This document shows, piece by piece, positions 46,036 to 59,237 of a stretch of 64,000 bases of DNA. The notes below the pieces were generated by a model. It worked only from the letters and a program-made list of their open reading frames with translations, was not told the origin of the DNA and did no database searches. A program made the position numbers and the translations under genes. Source of the DNA: Cercis canadensis (Eukaryota > Streptophyta > Magnoliopsida > Fabales > Fabaceae); contig QAOA01006686.1 in assembly GCA_003255065.1 (NCBI GenBank), positions 332,913-396,912 of the forward strand, given 5' to 3'. Numbering within the stretch: position 1 is the first letter of the stretch; the number at the start of each line of letters is the position of its first letter.

Positions 46036-47871
46036 ATTTTGCAATTGGTACGTGAATCTACTATCTTTGCTTCTTTCTTTCTGTTTTCTGGGCATTTTGA
46101 GTTTACTAGGATACAATGAGTTGTTAGAAATTGGAACTTTACTCATATAGAAGTCCATATTAATTTGCATTTTTATAGTAGTTATAATCAGGGCCAAATG
46201 CTAGTTCTTTTTAGTTTTGCACTAACATTGACTATCCTTTTTGGCTTGCTCTCTTTTTGTTCTCATTGCCAAGACATTTCGCAGATATCTTAACAAAATT
46301 TGTGCAGAATTTGGAAACAAAATCCATCGATGGTTGAGGGGCTAAAAATTTGGAGGGATGTGATTGTTTCTTTTTGAGATCTACGTGCTATAGTATTCTC
46401 TGAGAATAGGATTCTCTTTTTCATATGGAATGTATTATTGCTTTTTGGCATTTGTGTGCTATGCATGTTTTGTGATGAAGCAAGGTTTGTGACATCCTAT
46501 ATTCTGAATGTTAAAATATAGTGCTAGTGGCTACCTTTTCCTTTCATTCTCTTTGGTGAAAACTTGATCTAATTCTAAATAGTTTCTGCATTGTATTTCC
46601 TTTTTGCCAACGAAATTAATTTTTATGGTGATCGTGTTTCTATTACTAAAGCTCCTTCTCTTCTTTTCTTCCTCTTTCTTTTTCTTTGACAAATATTGTC
46701 CCTTCCAAAAGTTTTCACACACTTCATAGCATTGTTTCATTCATGCTATTGAATTTCTTTATCAGTTTATGCGGTTCAGCTTACTATACTTAAATCTCAT
46801 TTTGATCTCACAGGTGAAAGGTCAGTAAAGAGATCTATGACCAAATTGATTTGCGGTAAGTTGGAGTGGTTTGACGGGGGGTTATATGGTTCTGAAGAGG
46901 TAAATAGCCCACAACCTATAAACCTCAACCTGAAACTGTCCAACGGGGAGACTCAACTCAAGAGATACATGTATGAGGAATAGCAAAAGGACTCGAAAGA
47001 AAGAAATAGCTAGGCACATGCGTGAGTTAAAATGAAAAAAACAGGTATAAGTGTATTCTGTTGGTGTGAGAAAAACGATAGTTCTTAAAGTAGTTGCCAT
47101 CAAAGATGATGTAGGTCATTTTGTCTTAAGTGGGATGTTCTTGTACATACGAATTGTGTAAAACATTGATAAAAGTCTACAATGTACTTTAGGATACAAC
47201 AAACAAGTGCTGTTGCCTAAGCGTGAGGGAACAGCGTCTCCAATGATCAAAAAAAGCTCTGCCTACTTTTGGCCAATTGCTTCTCCCTTCTCTTCAATCT
47301 TTGCAGCTTGCTTCTTTACATTTCTTTCCGTCCCCGATTCCCTCTTTAGATGATATAAAAATTAAAGTCATCAACTTGCAGAACTCTTTCCTACGTCAAT
47401 TATCATTATAAAATTTCAATGCTTCAAGGAAGCATTAATATTTATTTACTTTTCCCGTACATGAGGGATTTATATGACTATGGGGATGAATGGGTGTTTT
47501 ATTTTCTTTTTTTTTGGCCTCAAATCGATGGCTTTTTGAACTTTGAATTTTGAAACACCGACAATTCATTGGAAAGAGTGATTCATTATGCGTAAAGTTT
47601 GCAATGAGAGCACCTAACATTGCATTAGTTAACTTGCGACAATAAAGTTGTCGGTGATGGTTCTTTCTCTGAAATACAACATTGCAAAGAGACAAAACAG
47701 TACGATCCGCTGATATGGTCAAGACAAAAAAGTGCCTCTCTTGTTTCTTTCCTTCCTTTTCGATAGGCGGGCCACGAAACGGGTGCGTTTAATGGGCAAG
47801 ACTATTCTACAGTCTACACCCGTGATTTATTATTACATCTTTATTTTTTTTTACATAATTTTAATTTTATA
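46036..47871. other. Intergenic region
   Basis: The left part is 3' flank of the glycosyltransferase gene. No further exon, RNA gene or bordered repeat is recognised. The short imperfect palindrome at 47872-47890 (TTGTATTA-ATT-TAATACAA) lies next to the left edge of the LINE fragment. Confidence 0.5.
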
Positions 47872-47891
47872 TTGTATTAATTTAATACAAT

Positions 47892-49740
47892 TTATATCCA
47901 CATGCTAAGCCGAGCCTGAACCTTACTAGTGACAAACTTAAAAGAGGCTTTCGTGACTCTTTTATGATGAAGGGGGATGCCCAGATACTTACCTAAGTCA
48001 GCGCACATTTGGAAGTTAAAAGCTCCACAAAGTTCTTGCGCTCTACTGAAGTGAACATTCTTGGAGTAAAACACCCTGGTCTTGTCATTACTCACCCTTT
48101 GCCCAGACGATGCACAAAATATCTCAAGACAATGACGAATAACCCGCACTTGCTGCATAGAAGCTTCTGCAAACAGGACCATATCATCAGCAAAGAACAA
48201 ATGACTAATGGGAGGCCCATTACGACCAAGATGGATGGGTTTCCAACGACCCTCAAGCACGTTCATATTAATAAGCTGGGAAAACTTTTCAACACAGAGC
48301 ACAAAAAGGTAGGGCGACAAAGGATCTCCTTGCCTAATCCCCCGAGACATTTCAAAAGACTCTGTTGTCTCACCATTCCAGAGAATTCTCATAGAGGCTG
48401 TAGAAACGCAAGCCATGATAAGGTTGATAAAAGGTTCAGAGAAACCAATATCAGAGATAGTCTCGCGAAGAAAGCCCCAGTCTAGACGATCATAAGCCTT
48501 CTCCAAGTCCACCTTAACTGCCATTAGCCCTTTACCACCTTTCTTCCTTTCCATAGAATGAATAACTTCCTGGGTTACAATGATGTTATCTGACCCATTC
48601 CTACCAGGGATGAAGCTGCACTGGTTAGGGGCCACTAAACGTTCCATAAACGGCTTTAACCTGCTAGCAATGATTTTAGTTATTATTTTGTACACTACAT
48701 TGCAGAGGCTGATGGGACGGAATTGATTCAAATACTCGACCCCTTCCACCTTAGGAATGAGAACTAGAAGAGTCTCATTTAAGGTTCTAACCATGCTGGG
48801 GTTTTGGAAGATATTCTTAACTAGTGAGCACACCGACTCACCAACCTTATCCCATTGACTTTGGAAAAAGATAGCATGGAATCCATCTGGGCCTGGTGCT
48901 TTGTACGCACCCATAGCAAAGATAGCTTTTTTAATCTCCAAATCAGCAGGCATAGCTTGAATAACATCCAGTTCTGCAGCCCCAATCGCAGGGAAGTTAT
49001 TCTGAACAGGGAAAGCGGGAAGAGGCACTGGGTCCCTTCTATATAACTCTTTAAAGAAGTTGACAGCCATTTCTTGCAACCTGCTACTATCCTCAATCCA
49101 TTCCCCCGAAGAATTACGAAGCAAATTGATCTTGTTTCTCCTACGATGGGTAACAGTTGATAAGTGGAAAAACCTCGTGTTTCGATCTCCAAATTGGAGC
49201 CATTTAGAACGTGACTTTTGGAACCATAACATTTCTTCCTGAAGCAGGGTCTTCTCATACTCTCTCCAGAGCTCCCCTCGAAATCTGTCCAAGAGCTCTC
49301 TTTGACTATTCCCCAGTCTCCTGTCTATACCTTCTATACGCTTCATGAGGAGTCGCTTCCGCCGGAAAACATTGCCAAAAACTTCATGGTTCCAAGTCTT
49401 AACATCTTTACGAAACTGCTCCGAAGCAACATTCCAATCCCTGTTGGCACTCCAAGCATTTTCTACCACACCTGAAAAGGAGTCATTTGTAAGCCACCCT
49501 GCAAAGAAACGAAAAGGACGCTGGGACATGTTGCTCGCCACGGTTCTACCCATCTGCACCAAAATGGGTCTATGATCTGAGCTAAACCTAGGTAAGTGAA
49601 AAACTTCCGCTTCGCCAAAGTTAACCCGCCAGAGATCATTTGCCAGAGCACGGTCAAGTCGCTCCATGACTCCTCCACGTTCCCACGTGAATGACGGGCC
49701 ATTAAACCCCACAAACTTCGTCTCATCGAAAAAATAAAAT
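47892..49740 (-). mobile_element. LINE (non-LTR) fragment: endonuclease end plus reverse transcriptase
   Basis: One frame is open for about 615 codons on the minus strand. The start of the homology is the C-terminal part of an apurinic-type endonuclease (GPSFTWERGG, ERLDRALAN, SDHRPILV). A linker and reverse transcriptase follow: PGPDGFHAIFF, FRPISLCNVVYKIITKIIAS, SFIPGRNGSDNI, VDLEKAYDRLDW, RGIRQGDPLSPYLFVLCVE and the catalytic FFADD. The element is cut at both ends: the N-terminal endonuclease and ORF1 are missing, and it stops in KVQARLSMWI, before the usual zinc knuckle and RNase H part. The ORF is undamaged, so insertion is fairly young. An A-rich run (aaaaaataaaataaaaaa) abuts the right edge. 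I see no target duplication. Confidence 0.92.
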
Positions 49741-49751
49741 AAAAAACGCAA

Positions 49752-51652
49752 ATTTGGGCCACGAATGCACTAAACATGGGCACCGATTGATTACATATAG
49801 ATGCATTATCATCCATTTTCATTATTGGACTTGATGACCTTCTTTGGTTATCAATCGCGTGGGTTCTATGGCAATGGGTTTTAAGGGTAATGTTCTCTAT
49901 AATTTTACATTTATAACTCTACCGTCAGTTAAAAAAAAATTACACACTGTGTTCTCATTATCTTGTTCGGTGATTATGTAAGCTTGTGCGTTGCATGGAT
50001 TACATTAGTATTTATTTACATAATTATATTTTGTATTGATTTATTATAACACATTATATTGATAGCTTTTTCATATAACTGTTGTTTTAAATTTAGTTTA
50101 AATGCTTAAACCAATATGGAAAGGTTGCCTCCAATAAAAAAAAAAAAAAGAGTTTTTTTTTTTGGTAATAGTCTTACATACATTTTTATTGCCTTTGACA
50201 TGAGCTTATATTGATAGATCCTAAAACTTTCACATCTAGTGACATTCTATTAAGGAGTACTATCAAGGAAAAATTAATGGAAAACACCAATAATATGATA
50301 TTTATAGAAAATAACCATTACTTACTCAGAAGTGATTACCATATTGTTGGTTATAACTTAATAAGCACCAATGTTAAGAACTCAAGCTACAAAGGTATAA
50401 CTCATCTCAAAAGACTAGTTCATTAGGAAATGGTGCATTTACTACTTAAGTATCATCTCATAATTGTTTACGAAACTGATATGAGACTTCCCATATCATA
50501 ACATAGAATGTTTCATACTTGGAGTTGTTGCTCCTTTTTTAAAATATTATTTTTTTAAAAAGGAGAAAAATGATGTTATTGCTATTGGTCGAGACTTAGA
50601 TCTAGTTATGTTATTTGAGTAATGTTGTTCAAATCTGAGCCGTCTATTCTATTAAAGCTCATTTAAAGCATTAAAATATATTAATATTTAATAGTTGAGA
50701 TGAGTTTTAATAAAATATATGACTAAAATTTGAATAACATGACTCAAGTCACATTATCCGTAGTTTTGCTAAATGCCACTTTCCAAAAGCATATATGCTT
50801 TGGATGTTATGACTGGCCTAAATTCCCTTCGGCTGGAAGAAATGCATGCCACTAGTGGTCTTTCAACCTCACTTGACATTCAAACTTGTCCTCAAAACCT
50901 GGTCGTGGTCTTTCTAGTAGGCTAGGTGTCCTTATTGTCAAACTTTGATTGAGAAAGAATTAAAATTCAAAGGCAACGTGGAAATCTGAATGTGAAATCT
51001 AATCATTATTTTTAATTAGCATGGGATTGAGAGGTCGAGGATACCCATCACATGTTATTTAAAAATAGAATAAAATTTAGATAAATTTTTTTAAGTGTTT
51101 GTGATGCTGTTATCTGATTAAAATATAACGTGAATTATTATAAAATTTTTTAGCTAAATAAGATAACATTACAAATTACTTCGATCGCATTCAATGTTGT
51201 CCGTTGTTTCTTAAACATGTTAAATTTGAGATTAACAAAAAAAAATTTCTTTGAATGCATGAGGATGTGGATGGTTACGTGTTAAAATCGACGAGGAAGA
51301 AATTAATTTGGGTGCAAAAAACTCGTGTGACGATACCTTTATCTTACTGTTGAAAAAAGAAAAACAGATATATGTTTTTGTTTTTACTTTTTTGGTGCCA
51401 GGTCCCCTCTAGTAGTAAAGTGTTGCTTTCTGAGTTGCGTGTGCCTCCTGCTTAGTGAGAAAAAGAAAATCTTACTGCTGATTCAGTACGGTGAAGTAAA
51501 GAATGAAAACTTATCAATTACCGCTATCCGAGCATTGTATCCTTCTCCTCTGCTATCACTATTTCAGAAAGGTTGTGGGTGGACATATCCCAACTAGCCA
51601 GTAGATTCAAACCAAGGGCAAGAGCATCTCCCATAGCCATAGGGTACCAACC
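49752..51652. other. Intergenic region upstream of the Expp1-like gene
   Basis: AT-rich with poly-A and poly-T runs near 50138-50163. It contains a fold-back element at 50603-50759. The last 200 bases are the likely promoter and leader of the plus-strand gene. No other coding exon is seen. Confidence 0.5.
50603..50759. mobile_element. Short MITE-like fold-back element
   Basis: The left arm (TAGTTATGTTATTTGAGTAA) and the reverse complement of the right arm (GGATAATGTGACTTGAGTCA) align for about 60 bases with frequent mismatches. Shared blocks are TTCAAAT, TATTAAA and CTCAT. The loop is AT-only. It is about 157 bases with no coding capacity. The right terminus GGATAATG is also the left terminus of the element at 514-848, so the two may belong to one family. 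Confidence 0.5.
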
Positions 51653-54000
51653 ATGGCCACAAAAATGGCGGTGTCAGTGGTGCTGCTAATGCTGACAATA
51701 ACATTGTTCACGGTGGATGTTGAAGCTGCCAACACCAACAGGGTCTACCAGCCATGTGCCGATACCAAGATTCAGAGATCTGATGGTTTCACTTTTGGCA
51801 TTGCTTTCAGTTCCAAGGATTCGTTCTTCTACAATCAATCCCACCAGCTCTCTCCCTGCGACCGCCGCCTCCCTCTGGCCTCCTCCAACTCACAGCTTGC
51901 CTTGTTCCGTCCCAAAGTGGATGAGATCTCCCTCCTTACTATCAACACTTCTAATTTCTTCCCGGTAATTTCCTATTCATTATTTTATCTTCTCTTCGCA
52001 TCATTGGATGCAGTCTTCTGCTAATATGTATATATTGTTTCTTGTTTGCTTTTAAAAATGTTGAAAAGGGGAGGAAATGCTACTGTTACATTTGATTTCC
52101 TTCTCTTGAAAAGCTTAGAACTTTTTAGTGGGAATATAGATAATGGGTTTTCTATTTTTGCATATTGCTATTATTAATTTGGTGACTTCTCTGGGTTATT
52201 GCAACTTGGAAGGCCTATAGATGTTGTAGCAATTGTTTATGAAGGAGGTCTCATCAGTTATTGTAGGGGAAGTCATTTTTAGGTGCATTCTTATCGAAAG
52301 TTTATTAGATATGTTTTTCAGTTTTCTTCTTCAATCCAAATCTGTTTGAAAATATACCTGTACTGAGAGATAGCTATGAAGTAGAATAACACAATTTTGT
52401 AGAAAAAGAGGAAAAACAAAAAGCTTGAGCACCAAATTAAGTATGTTAAAGTGTGAACTGCTGTTAGAAAGATCTCACATTTTTTAGGTATCACTTATAT
52501 TTCTCATATACTTGACATCTTCTGTTTCCATGCTTGATTGCTTGGTTTAGAATTCTAGTGGATATTTGTCCATGTACGAGAGCAGAAAATATGGTTCTAT
52601 GCTACATTATTTACTTTATTTGTTTTTTTTTTTTCCTATGTTCCTCTGGTGTTTGTCTTCTAAGATATGCAAAGTTTCTAACATAATCCAACCATCATAA
52701 TATTCTTGATGCAAACATAGGAGTGTGATTTACTATGCCTAACTAAATAAGAAGCCCTTAAACCTGGTTACACAACTGTTGACTAATAAATTTTCCCGGC
52801 TATTTGGCATTAAATAGGCTTGTAATCATCAACTATAATGTCTTTTCATATTGCGTTGACCTTGTGCCATATATCCTTTTGTCAGCTTCAGATTAAAATG
52901 AAACCACTCCTTCATTGGTGTTGCCATTAAACTTGACTGCATGTATGCTGCCTCTATCTATTTTAGGATAACTATGGTATTTCTACTTTGATACTTCAAA
53001 TGATAATATTGATTGTGTGTACGAAATCAAAATCAAAGGTTGTAAGTGTCCTGTTCTCTGTTATGTTATGTTCAGAATTCAACTCAACTTAGGGTAACCT
53101 AGTTTCCTTATTGCTATTGTTTACCTTGATATGTTTATCAAAATTTTGATTTAAAAATTACAAATGTTAGACAATATGAGAATAGATTATTTATGACTGC
53201 CACAAGAAACATATTGAAATAAATAATCACTATCAACTAGTAGGAAAGCAACTGTACTCAAGGAAATATTGGTTGAATGTAATGGACGTTTAATTTTGCT
53301 CTGTGCATTATAAACAAAATTCCGCCTAATTGCTTCTGTTTCTGCCAACAACTTTTAAGAAGCCGTAGTTCTTTAAACCAGCTGCTTCATGATAATTAGA
53401 CTGAGGTTCTCTATGTCTGCGAATGAGTAGTGATATTGCAACTCTTAATTATAACTAATTCAGAATTTTTTTTGCATGCAATAAAACAGGATTCTTATGG
53501 TGGGTATATGGTTGCATTTGCTGGGCATAAATATGCTGCAAGGTCTTCTCCTGCATTTGTTGCAAACAGCACATACATTGTGACGAGTTTCACTATTGTA
53601 AGAATTTAAAATCATGTGCCTGATCATTTGTTTATGGTTTGTTGATAGTCTGTCTAATTGAACAGCTTTCGATTCGTCATTCAATTAGGTGCTCGAGTTT
53701 CAGAAGGGTAGGTTGCAGAACTTGTATTGGAAGAGAGATGGATGTGCTTCATGCAAAGGAAAATCTAACTTTGTTTGCCTCAACAAGCAAGATTGCGCAA
53801 TCAGAACATCATCTTGTAAAAACAGAGGGGGCTCAGTAGATTGTAGTCTTGGGATACAACTAGCCTTTTCTGGTACAGACAAGCATCTCTCTGTGCTTAA
53901 TTCATGGTATGAAGTGGAAAACCTGCGACAGTATTCCCTTTATGGATTGTATTCAAATCTAAGGGATTCTCTCACCGGCCAGTATAACAAATTCTTTTGA
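51653..54000 (+). CDS. Expp1-like secreted protein of unknown function
   Basis: Three exons (51653-51964, 53490-53597, 53689-54000) join in phase to 243 aa. A signal peptide covers residues 1 to about 25 (MATKMAVSVVLLMLTITLFT, then VDVEA). The mature part contains ten cysteines, several in a cluster (GCASCKGKSNFVCLNKQDCA, then SCKNRGGSVDCSLG), indicating disulfides in an extracellular or vacuolar fold. NxS/T sites (NQS, NTS, NST) suggest N-glycosylation. There is no membrane segment after the signal. The family is plant-conserved and carries the database name Expp1 (Arabidopsis At3g44150 from memory), with no established function. It is convergent with the OEP36-like gene 0.5 kb downstream. 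Confidence 0.85.
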
Positions 54001-54517
54001 CCAAAAATTTCAATCTTTCCATGTAATTTGTTGGTTTGAGATGGTCTTGTAATTTTGTGATTGCCACTCTGCCTCCTTAGTTCATGAATATTTATTTGGC
54101 ATTTTTGTTTTGTCAATTCTAGCTTTATAACCATGCGTAAAGAACATATAAATAAGTAGACTGTAAGTACCTTTTTCCCCCCGAAATGAGCATTATTAAC
54201 AAGAAATCTTACAAAGAAGCCAAGAAAAGTTAACTCTCATATATTGCAGGGAAAATAATGTACCTTAACAAATAGTGCAATTTGTAAAGTGATGAAGTTA
54301 TGCAATTTGTGCAATTTGCAGGGAAAATTTTCAACTATCATGTATTACAGGGAAAAGAATTATAGAGCGCAATTAGTAAAGTTGATGATTCTGAACCTCG
54401 AATAAAAAATTCCAGCTTCGGTAGCTTCAAGCACTCCAACTATATGGTGGGAATGCGAAAGAGGCCAGCGAGGTCGGGAAAGCACCAAATGTCTGCAACC
54501 TATTGGGTTTAAGGATC
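54001..54517. other. Convergent 3' region
   Basis: The Expp1-like and OEP36-like genes end toward each other with 517 bases between stop codons. There are short internal repeats of gcaatttg and ttgcagggaaaa near 54240-54360, but nothing with borders. Confidence 0.5.
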
Positions 54518-57500
54518 TTATGAAGCAAGGTTGCTGAGGCCAAAATAGAAAGTTCTCTGTTGAAATGCATTAATGGCATAATCAACTTGAAAGTGACCAA
54601 ACTGTGATCTAAAACGAAGTCCATATCCCAATCCAATACCGGATCCTGGTTTACCCTGCCTCAAGGCTGGATTTCCTGAATTTCCAAGAAGTCAACACCA
54701 TAAGATCACATCAACAAAATAACATTGATATGGGATAAAGGCTAAATATGCAAGTACATCATTTAGGATACAGAATGGTTCCAAGAAATGAACACCAAGG
54801 AACAGTTCTTGTTGTGACTATGGTCTGGCTCTTGCTTTCTTATAACTATAGTTATTTTATGATACAGAATGGTTCCAAGCAACAGGACTTCCTCCTACCA
54901 AAGGAGTGACATGGGTTCAGAATCAATTATAATTCACGTTTGTGTTGGTGGCCCACCCAAAGCCACTTTTCCATTCCACCAAATCCATAGACTGCCACTT
55001 TATGTATGGACTTGAAACAATTGAAAACTAGACACAAAAACACAAATACTGCAATAATGCAGGTAAGGCGTGGAATTCAAACTTGACACTTACCACTGCA
55101 AAGCTCGAATCAAGAATTATGGAAAAGTGAAAGTCGTTATAATAAGTAAAACTATATAGGCAATGTTCTTGTTAGCATGATATTCCCTACTTCAAGAATC
55201 CCCACTCCCAACGATCAGCTATATCATTCCCGGCTTCTACAAATATTACTGCATTGAAATTATAGATTTTTGTCTAATAGTTTCTCTCTCTCTCTCTATT
55301 GGTATCATATCAAGCTAGCCCAAAAAGAAAAGATTGCTTGACAGAGAAATTCACAACAATTTTGTATCGAGAACTTGTATCAACTGAACAAGTAGCTTTG
55401 GTTAAAAGGTGCCAACAGGTTTAGTGTACAGATTAGTTAGTTAGTCAAAGTAGTTAATCTCACCACAGTAGTTAGTTCAGTTGCTGACCATAGTTAAATT
55501 ATCAACCATCTGGTTAGCTAAGTGAGTTAGTTTATCTGGAATTAGTTATACAGTTAGCTTGCTGAGCTGTAACTAAGACACATGGCATTTATTTTACTTC
55601 TGCTCTATGTATATAAACTGAAGTTTGTACAGGATTGATTGATTGAGTTGAATAGAAAAGAATAGAAAGGTTTCACAAATTCTCTGAACTCTTCCTTGGT
55701 TTACTGTGAATTCTTCCTTGCTTTACTGTGTGTTGATCTGGTTTGGAGCTGATCAAGCTCTTTTCATTTAGCTAGTAAAATCTCTTTGCAGTATTCAAAG
55801 AATCTAGAAGCATATCTTCGTCACCAAAAATAAAGGGGTTTGAGGAAAGGAAAAGTGCTACCAGTCTAGCAGGTCTACAATGGTATCTTAGACTTAGTAT
55901 GTTCAAATCATTAAACAAAGCACAGTAACAAAATCAAGAAAATACAGTGACAGTTTGTTGGGAGGTAAATTTGCAAGTGCCTCAGGCATCCTGAGCGGAA
56001 AAGTGTTACTCACCAGGTACAAGATGACCAGACCCTAAGTCAGTTCCACAATCCAAGAAAACGGCACCTTCCAACATCTTATTCTGTAGTAAGGAAGGCA
56101 TCAAGCGGTTTAGTACATGGCAGTGCAATTTAACAGTAAACGAGACAAATTTAAAAGGTATGTATGTAAAATGTACGTGTTTAAGTCTGTATTCATGTGC
56201 TTGTGTGTGTGTGTGTGTGAATGTGTAATGGAAAACGCAAAGAGGTACATAATACTTTGTTTGTGAAGAGATGAAGTTAGTTCATCTGTCAGTTCTATGT
56301 TTAAAGATAAGGCATGCTCAGCAACAACGGAACTTTGGAATGTTAGATATTTCAACCAAGTACAAAGTACTGTCTAATAGTTAATTGTGGAAGCCTAGTG
56401 TGAGGATAGAATGGGCTGAATCTGGTATATTGATTAGGATTTCAATTCCAAGAGCTGACAAGCAAGAAATAGATTCTTTTGGCTGTCTTAAGGAGAAAGA
56501 TGAAAGTTTCTACAGAAACTACAACAAAAAATAATATGTCAAGGGCAACAAGACACTAAGTGGTAAAACTTTGAAGCCAATAATGTCACGACCGAACCGA
56601 AGTATGAAGCAGAGGCCAGAGAAGAAGTTGGAGATGCTAACTTGTTAATTTCAATCGTTTGCACATGTTGCATTACCATGGATCAAACAAAGCCAACGAT
56701 ATGATATTCCAATTGGGGATTTATAAACCCACACATGCTTACAATTCATTAAAATCAGAAGATATTTCAACAACAGTTGTCAAAGCAGTTTTTGTAAAAG
56801 AAAATGAACATAGTATCAGGCTGCAAGCATCTTAATAGCATAGTAACACTTAAACAGAATAGACCATTGACGCAGCAAGCAAGTTTTCTATCAAAGAAAT
56901 AGCAGTTCAGCAGTATATGAATATTTTAGGGAAAATAAGTTACAAATTTAGTCAAATTTCACACTAGAGTGATACTACTTACCAAAGGCAGCGTCAGTTC
57001 ACTATTAGCCACCAGACATGATCGCCCAGATCCAACTGCTCCTTCACCATATCCTCGGACACTACCAAGCCCTCCAACGGAAAATGCTTGGTAAGGAGCC
57101 ATGTCCCCTACAATTGAACCACCTGTAAGCCTGCAAGAGGAGAAGAAATAAAGAGGAATCATATTTCAGGTTGAAACTGGGACTCATGAGGTTCTAAAGT
57201 TTTGGTCATATATGCGATTCCACGCACTAATGCATTATAAAATATTTCCCAGTTCATTATGGATGGTTTCTAATTTTTTTGGGATGGCATTTTGCCCCTC
57301 AAATTATTACTTCCTCCTTGAAGTGTTATAATAACCTATAGACAACAATACTCTTTCATGGCGAATCTCCATCTCATACAACACCTATTTAAGTATTCTA
57401 AGGCCTACTGTTACATGAACCTTCTTGTTTTTCTAAGAGCACTTAACATTTCCCCTGCCTTGTCTCTCAACTCTATTTAATACGAAGATGATATCTACTG

Positions 57501-59237
57501 AAAATGCCAGAGAATGCTAACCTTGTCAGGAGAAATGCCGGTCCAAGTTTGATTCCTTTTGAAGCAACAAATTTAAACCGATTGAAGATTAGCCACTTAG
57601 ACAGAACCGGAATACCTTGTTCTATTTGAAGACTAAACTGAAATAGAGACAGGTTTTCTGTTAGGGAATACAATCACAACTTGACCCTTGCATCAAATAT
57701 AAATAGATAGCAAGATGGAAACAAGAATATATCTTATTACATGAAAAAAGCTATGATCATTTGCTTTTGCATATCGAGACTCTTGCTTTAACACTACCAT
57801 ACTGTCATGTGGATTGCCACTGCAACGAGGAATGTACATCATATGGTCAAAATCAGTTCAACAGTTTGAGAATTGGAATACTAGAAGCATTGCTTACCTG
57901 CAAGTCAAAGGAAAACCATCATAATCTCTACTTATAGAGCGACCATCATCATTCACAGGACGAACATGCTGCATGGTTTACAATAATTAGTTCTCATTTT
58001 GCCTATCACCAAATCAAAGAGTAGTGGATGAAAATAAAGCAAGAAAAATATACAGGATGAGCTAAAATGTTACGACAGATTCGTGAAAAGTCCAACTGAA
58101 CCTCGAATTTTACGCTGGTTGTGCTGCTCCATTTTGAAGTAGCAGGTTCATTCAGGTCCAATCCCACTGATAACCGAGATAAATTCACACCTCCACTTCC
58201 TGAGCGGGAGAAATTGTCTACTGGGACGCCATGGACTCCAATCTCAGGTGAAAGAGAATGCTGGGAGAGAAAAAAAAGGAGGTGAATGGGGACAGGAAAT
58301 CGAACTTAGGACTGTGCTATGCTATAAATTTTCACCCAAACTTACATATTCTAAAGATAAATTTAGGCCTTATCAGCTAAGTGCAAGCTCATCTAGAAGG
58401 TGCAAAGAAAGTTCCAGTAATAAATAAACTTATTGTACAGCATAGCTCGCCTCATCTCTCATATTATACAAGATAATAACAATAATAAAAAAAATTTACA
58501 CCTGTATAACAAATGACTGCTGAGAAAGCCACTCTGGTCGGGGCCTTCTATAAGCCACCAAGATATTTGAATCATATAGACCCTTGTCCCAAGAAACATC
58601 AAGCTTCTCGCTTCCACCGAATAAGTTTGGATGTTTGATGCAAAGGCTAAATAGAAAAAGTTGAACCAGTCATTACATTGTTTACCTTTCAACATTGGGA
58701 AAAATAAGGACAAGAAAGAACTAATATCCTCAAATTTTAAACTTTGTCAGACAGACAGGGCTCCATTAGTACACGTTAATTCAGACCCTCAAAACCTTAA
58801 ACAAGGATTCCACAAATTCAACACGATAAAACCCAAGAAGCAAACTGAGATTCTTACCTCCCAATTACCAGTGAAAGCGGACTGCCAGAACTCCTGTTAG
58901 GGAAAATGTAAACAATAATTGGAGAGATATATTTGAGCCAAACAAATGAATCAATCAAAAAAACAAATCCTTTTAAACAGAAAAACAATAACTCAGTGAA
59001 CACCTGAGGGTAGGGATCATCAAAGAAGCGCATAGCTTGTGAGTAAAATCAACATTAACGTCAATCTTTGCTGTTAAACATTCAAACAAAGAGAACAGTA
59101 TATCAGTGGAATGTTGGAAGCCAACCTACAAGCACGAATGAATGCAAAAGAAAAAAGCTTTCGTAATTGAGTGAGTGAGATGAAAGATTTGAGCTTCACA
59201 AACCTTTGCCAGCGTGGATGCTCTTCTGAGCTCCCAT
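54518..59237 (-). CDS. OEP36: Omp85-family outer-membrane beta-barrel protein, OEP36-like
   Basis: Eleven exons (59237-59204, 59070-59004, 58893-58858, 58646-58502, 58260-58102, 57968-57898, 57819-57741, 57637-57522, 57130-56983, 56083-56014, 54675-54518) join in phase to 360 aa. Distinctive blocks: DVNVDFTHKLCASLM, IKHPNLFGGSEKLDVSWDKG, FNRFKFVASKG, GDMAPYQAFSVGGLGSVRGY and VFLDCGTDLGSG. The GSVRGYGEGAVGSGR segment is the VRGY motif of the Omp85 barrel (Toc75/OEP80/Sam50). The protein has only the barrel: no POTRA repeats and no transit peptide, which matches Arabidopsis OEP36, reported as a chloroplast envelope relative of OEP80. Its role is unsettled. The Met at 59237 is forced by frame; an earlier ATG at 59267 gives an overlapping out-of-frame uORF if transcribed. 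Confidence 0.9.
55421..55800. repeat. Possible degraded LTR in the last intron of the OEP36-like gene
   Basis: The stretch has LTR-like composition: repeated TTAGTTAG motifs, a TATA-like tatgtatataaactg at about 55605, then gattgattgattgag and a duplicated CTTCCTTG-TTTACTGTG. This order is common in plant Ty1/copia LTRs and small LTR derivatives. No paired LTR, primer-binding site or duplication was found, so it may be a solo or broken LTR. Confidence 0.35.
56202..56219. repeat. (GT)n microsatellite
   Basis: Nine GT units in an intron of the OEP36-like gene. Confidence 0.9.

Noticed and set aside
48009..48485. Plus-strand frame of 158 codons
   Set aside because: It is the antisense of the LINE reverse transcriptase.
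14205..49740. Idea that the RNase H relic and the LINE fragment are two pieces of one insertion
   Set aside because: They are 33 kb apart with several intact genes between them and differ in decay; no sequence link is visible.
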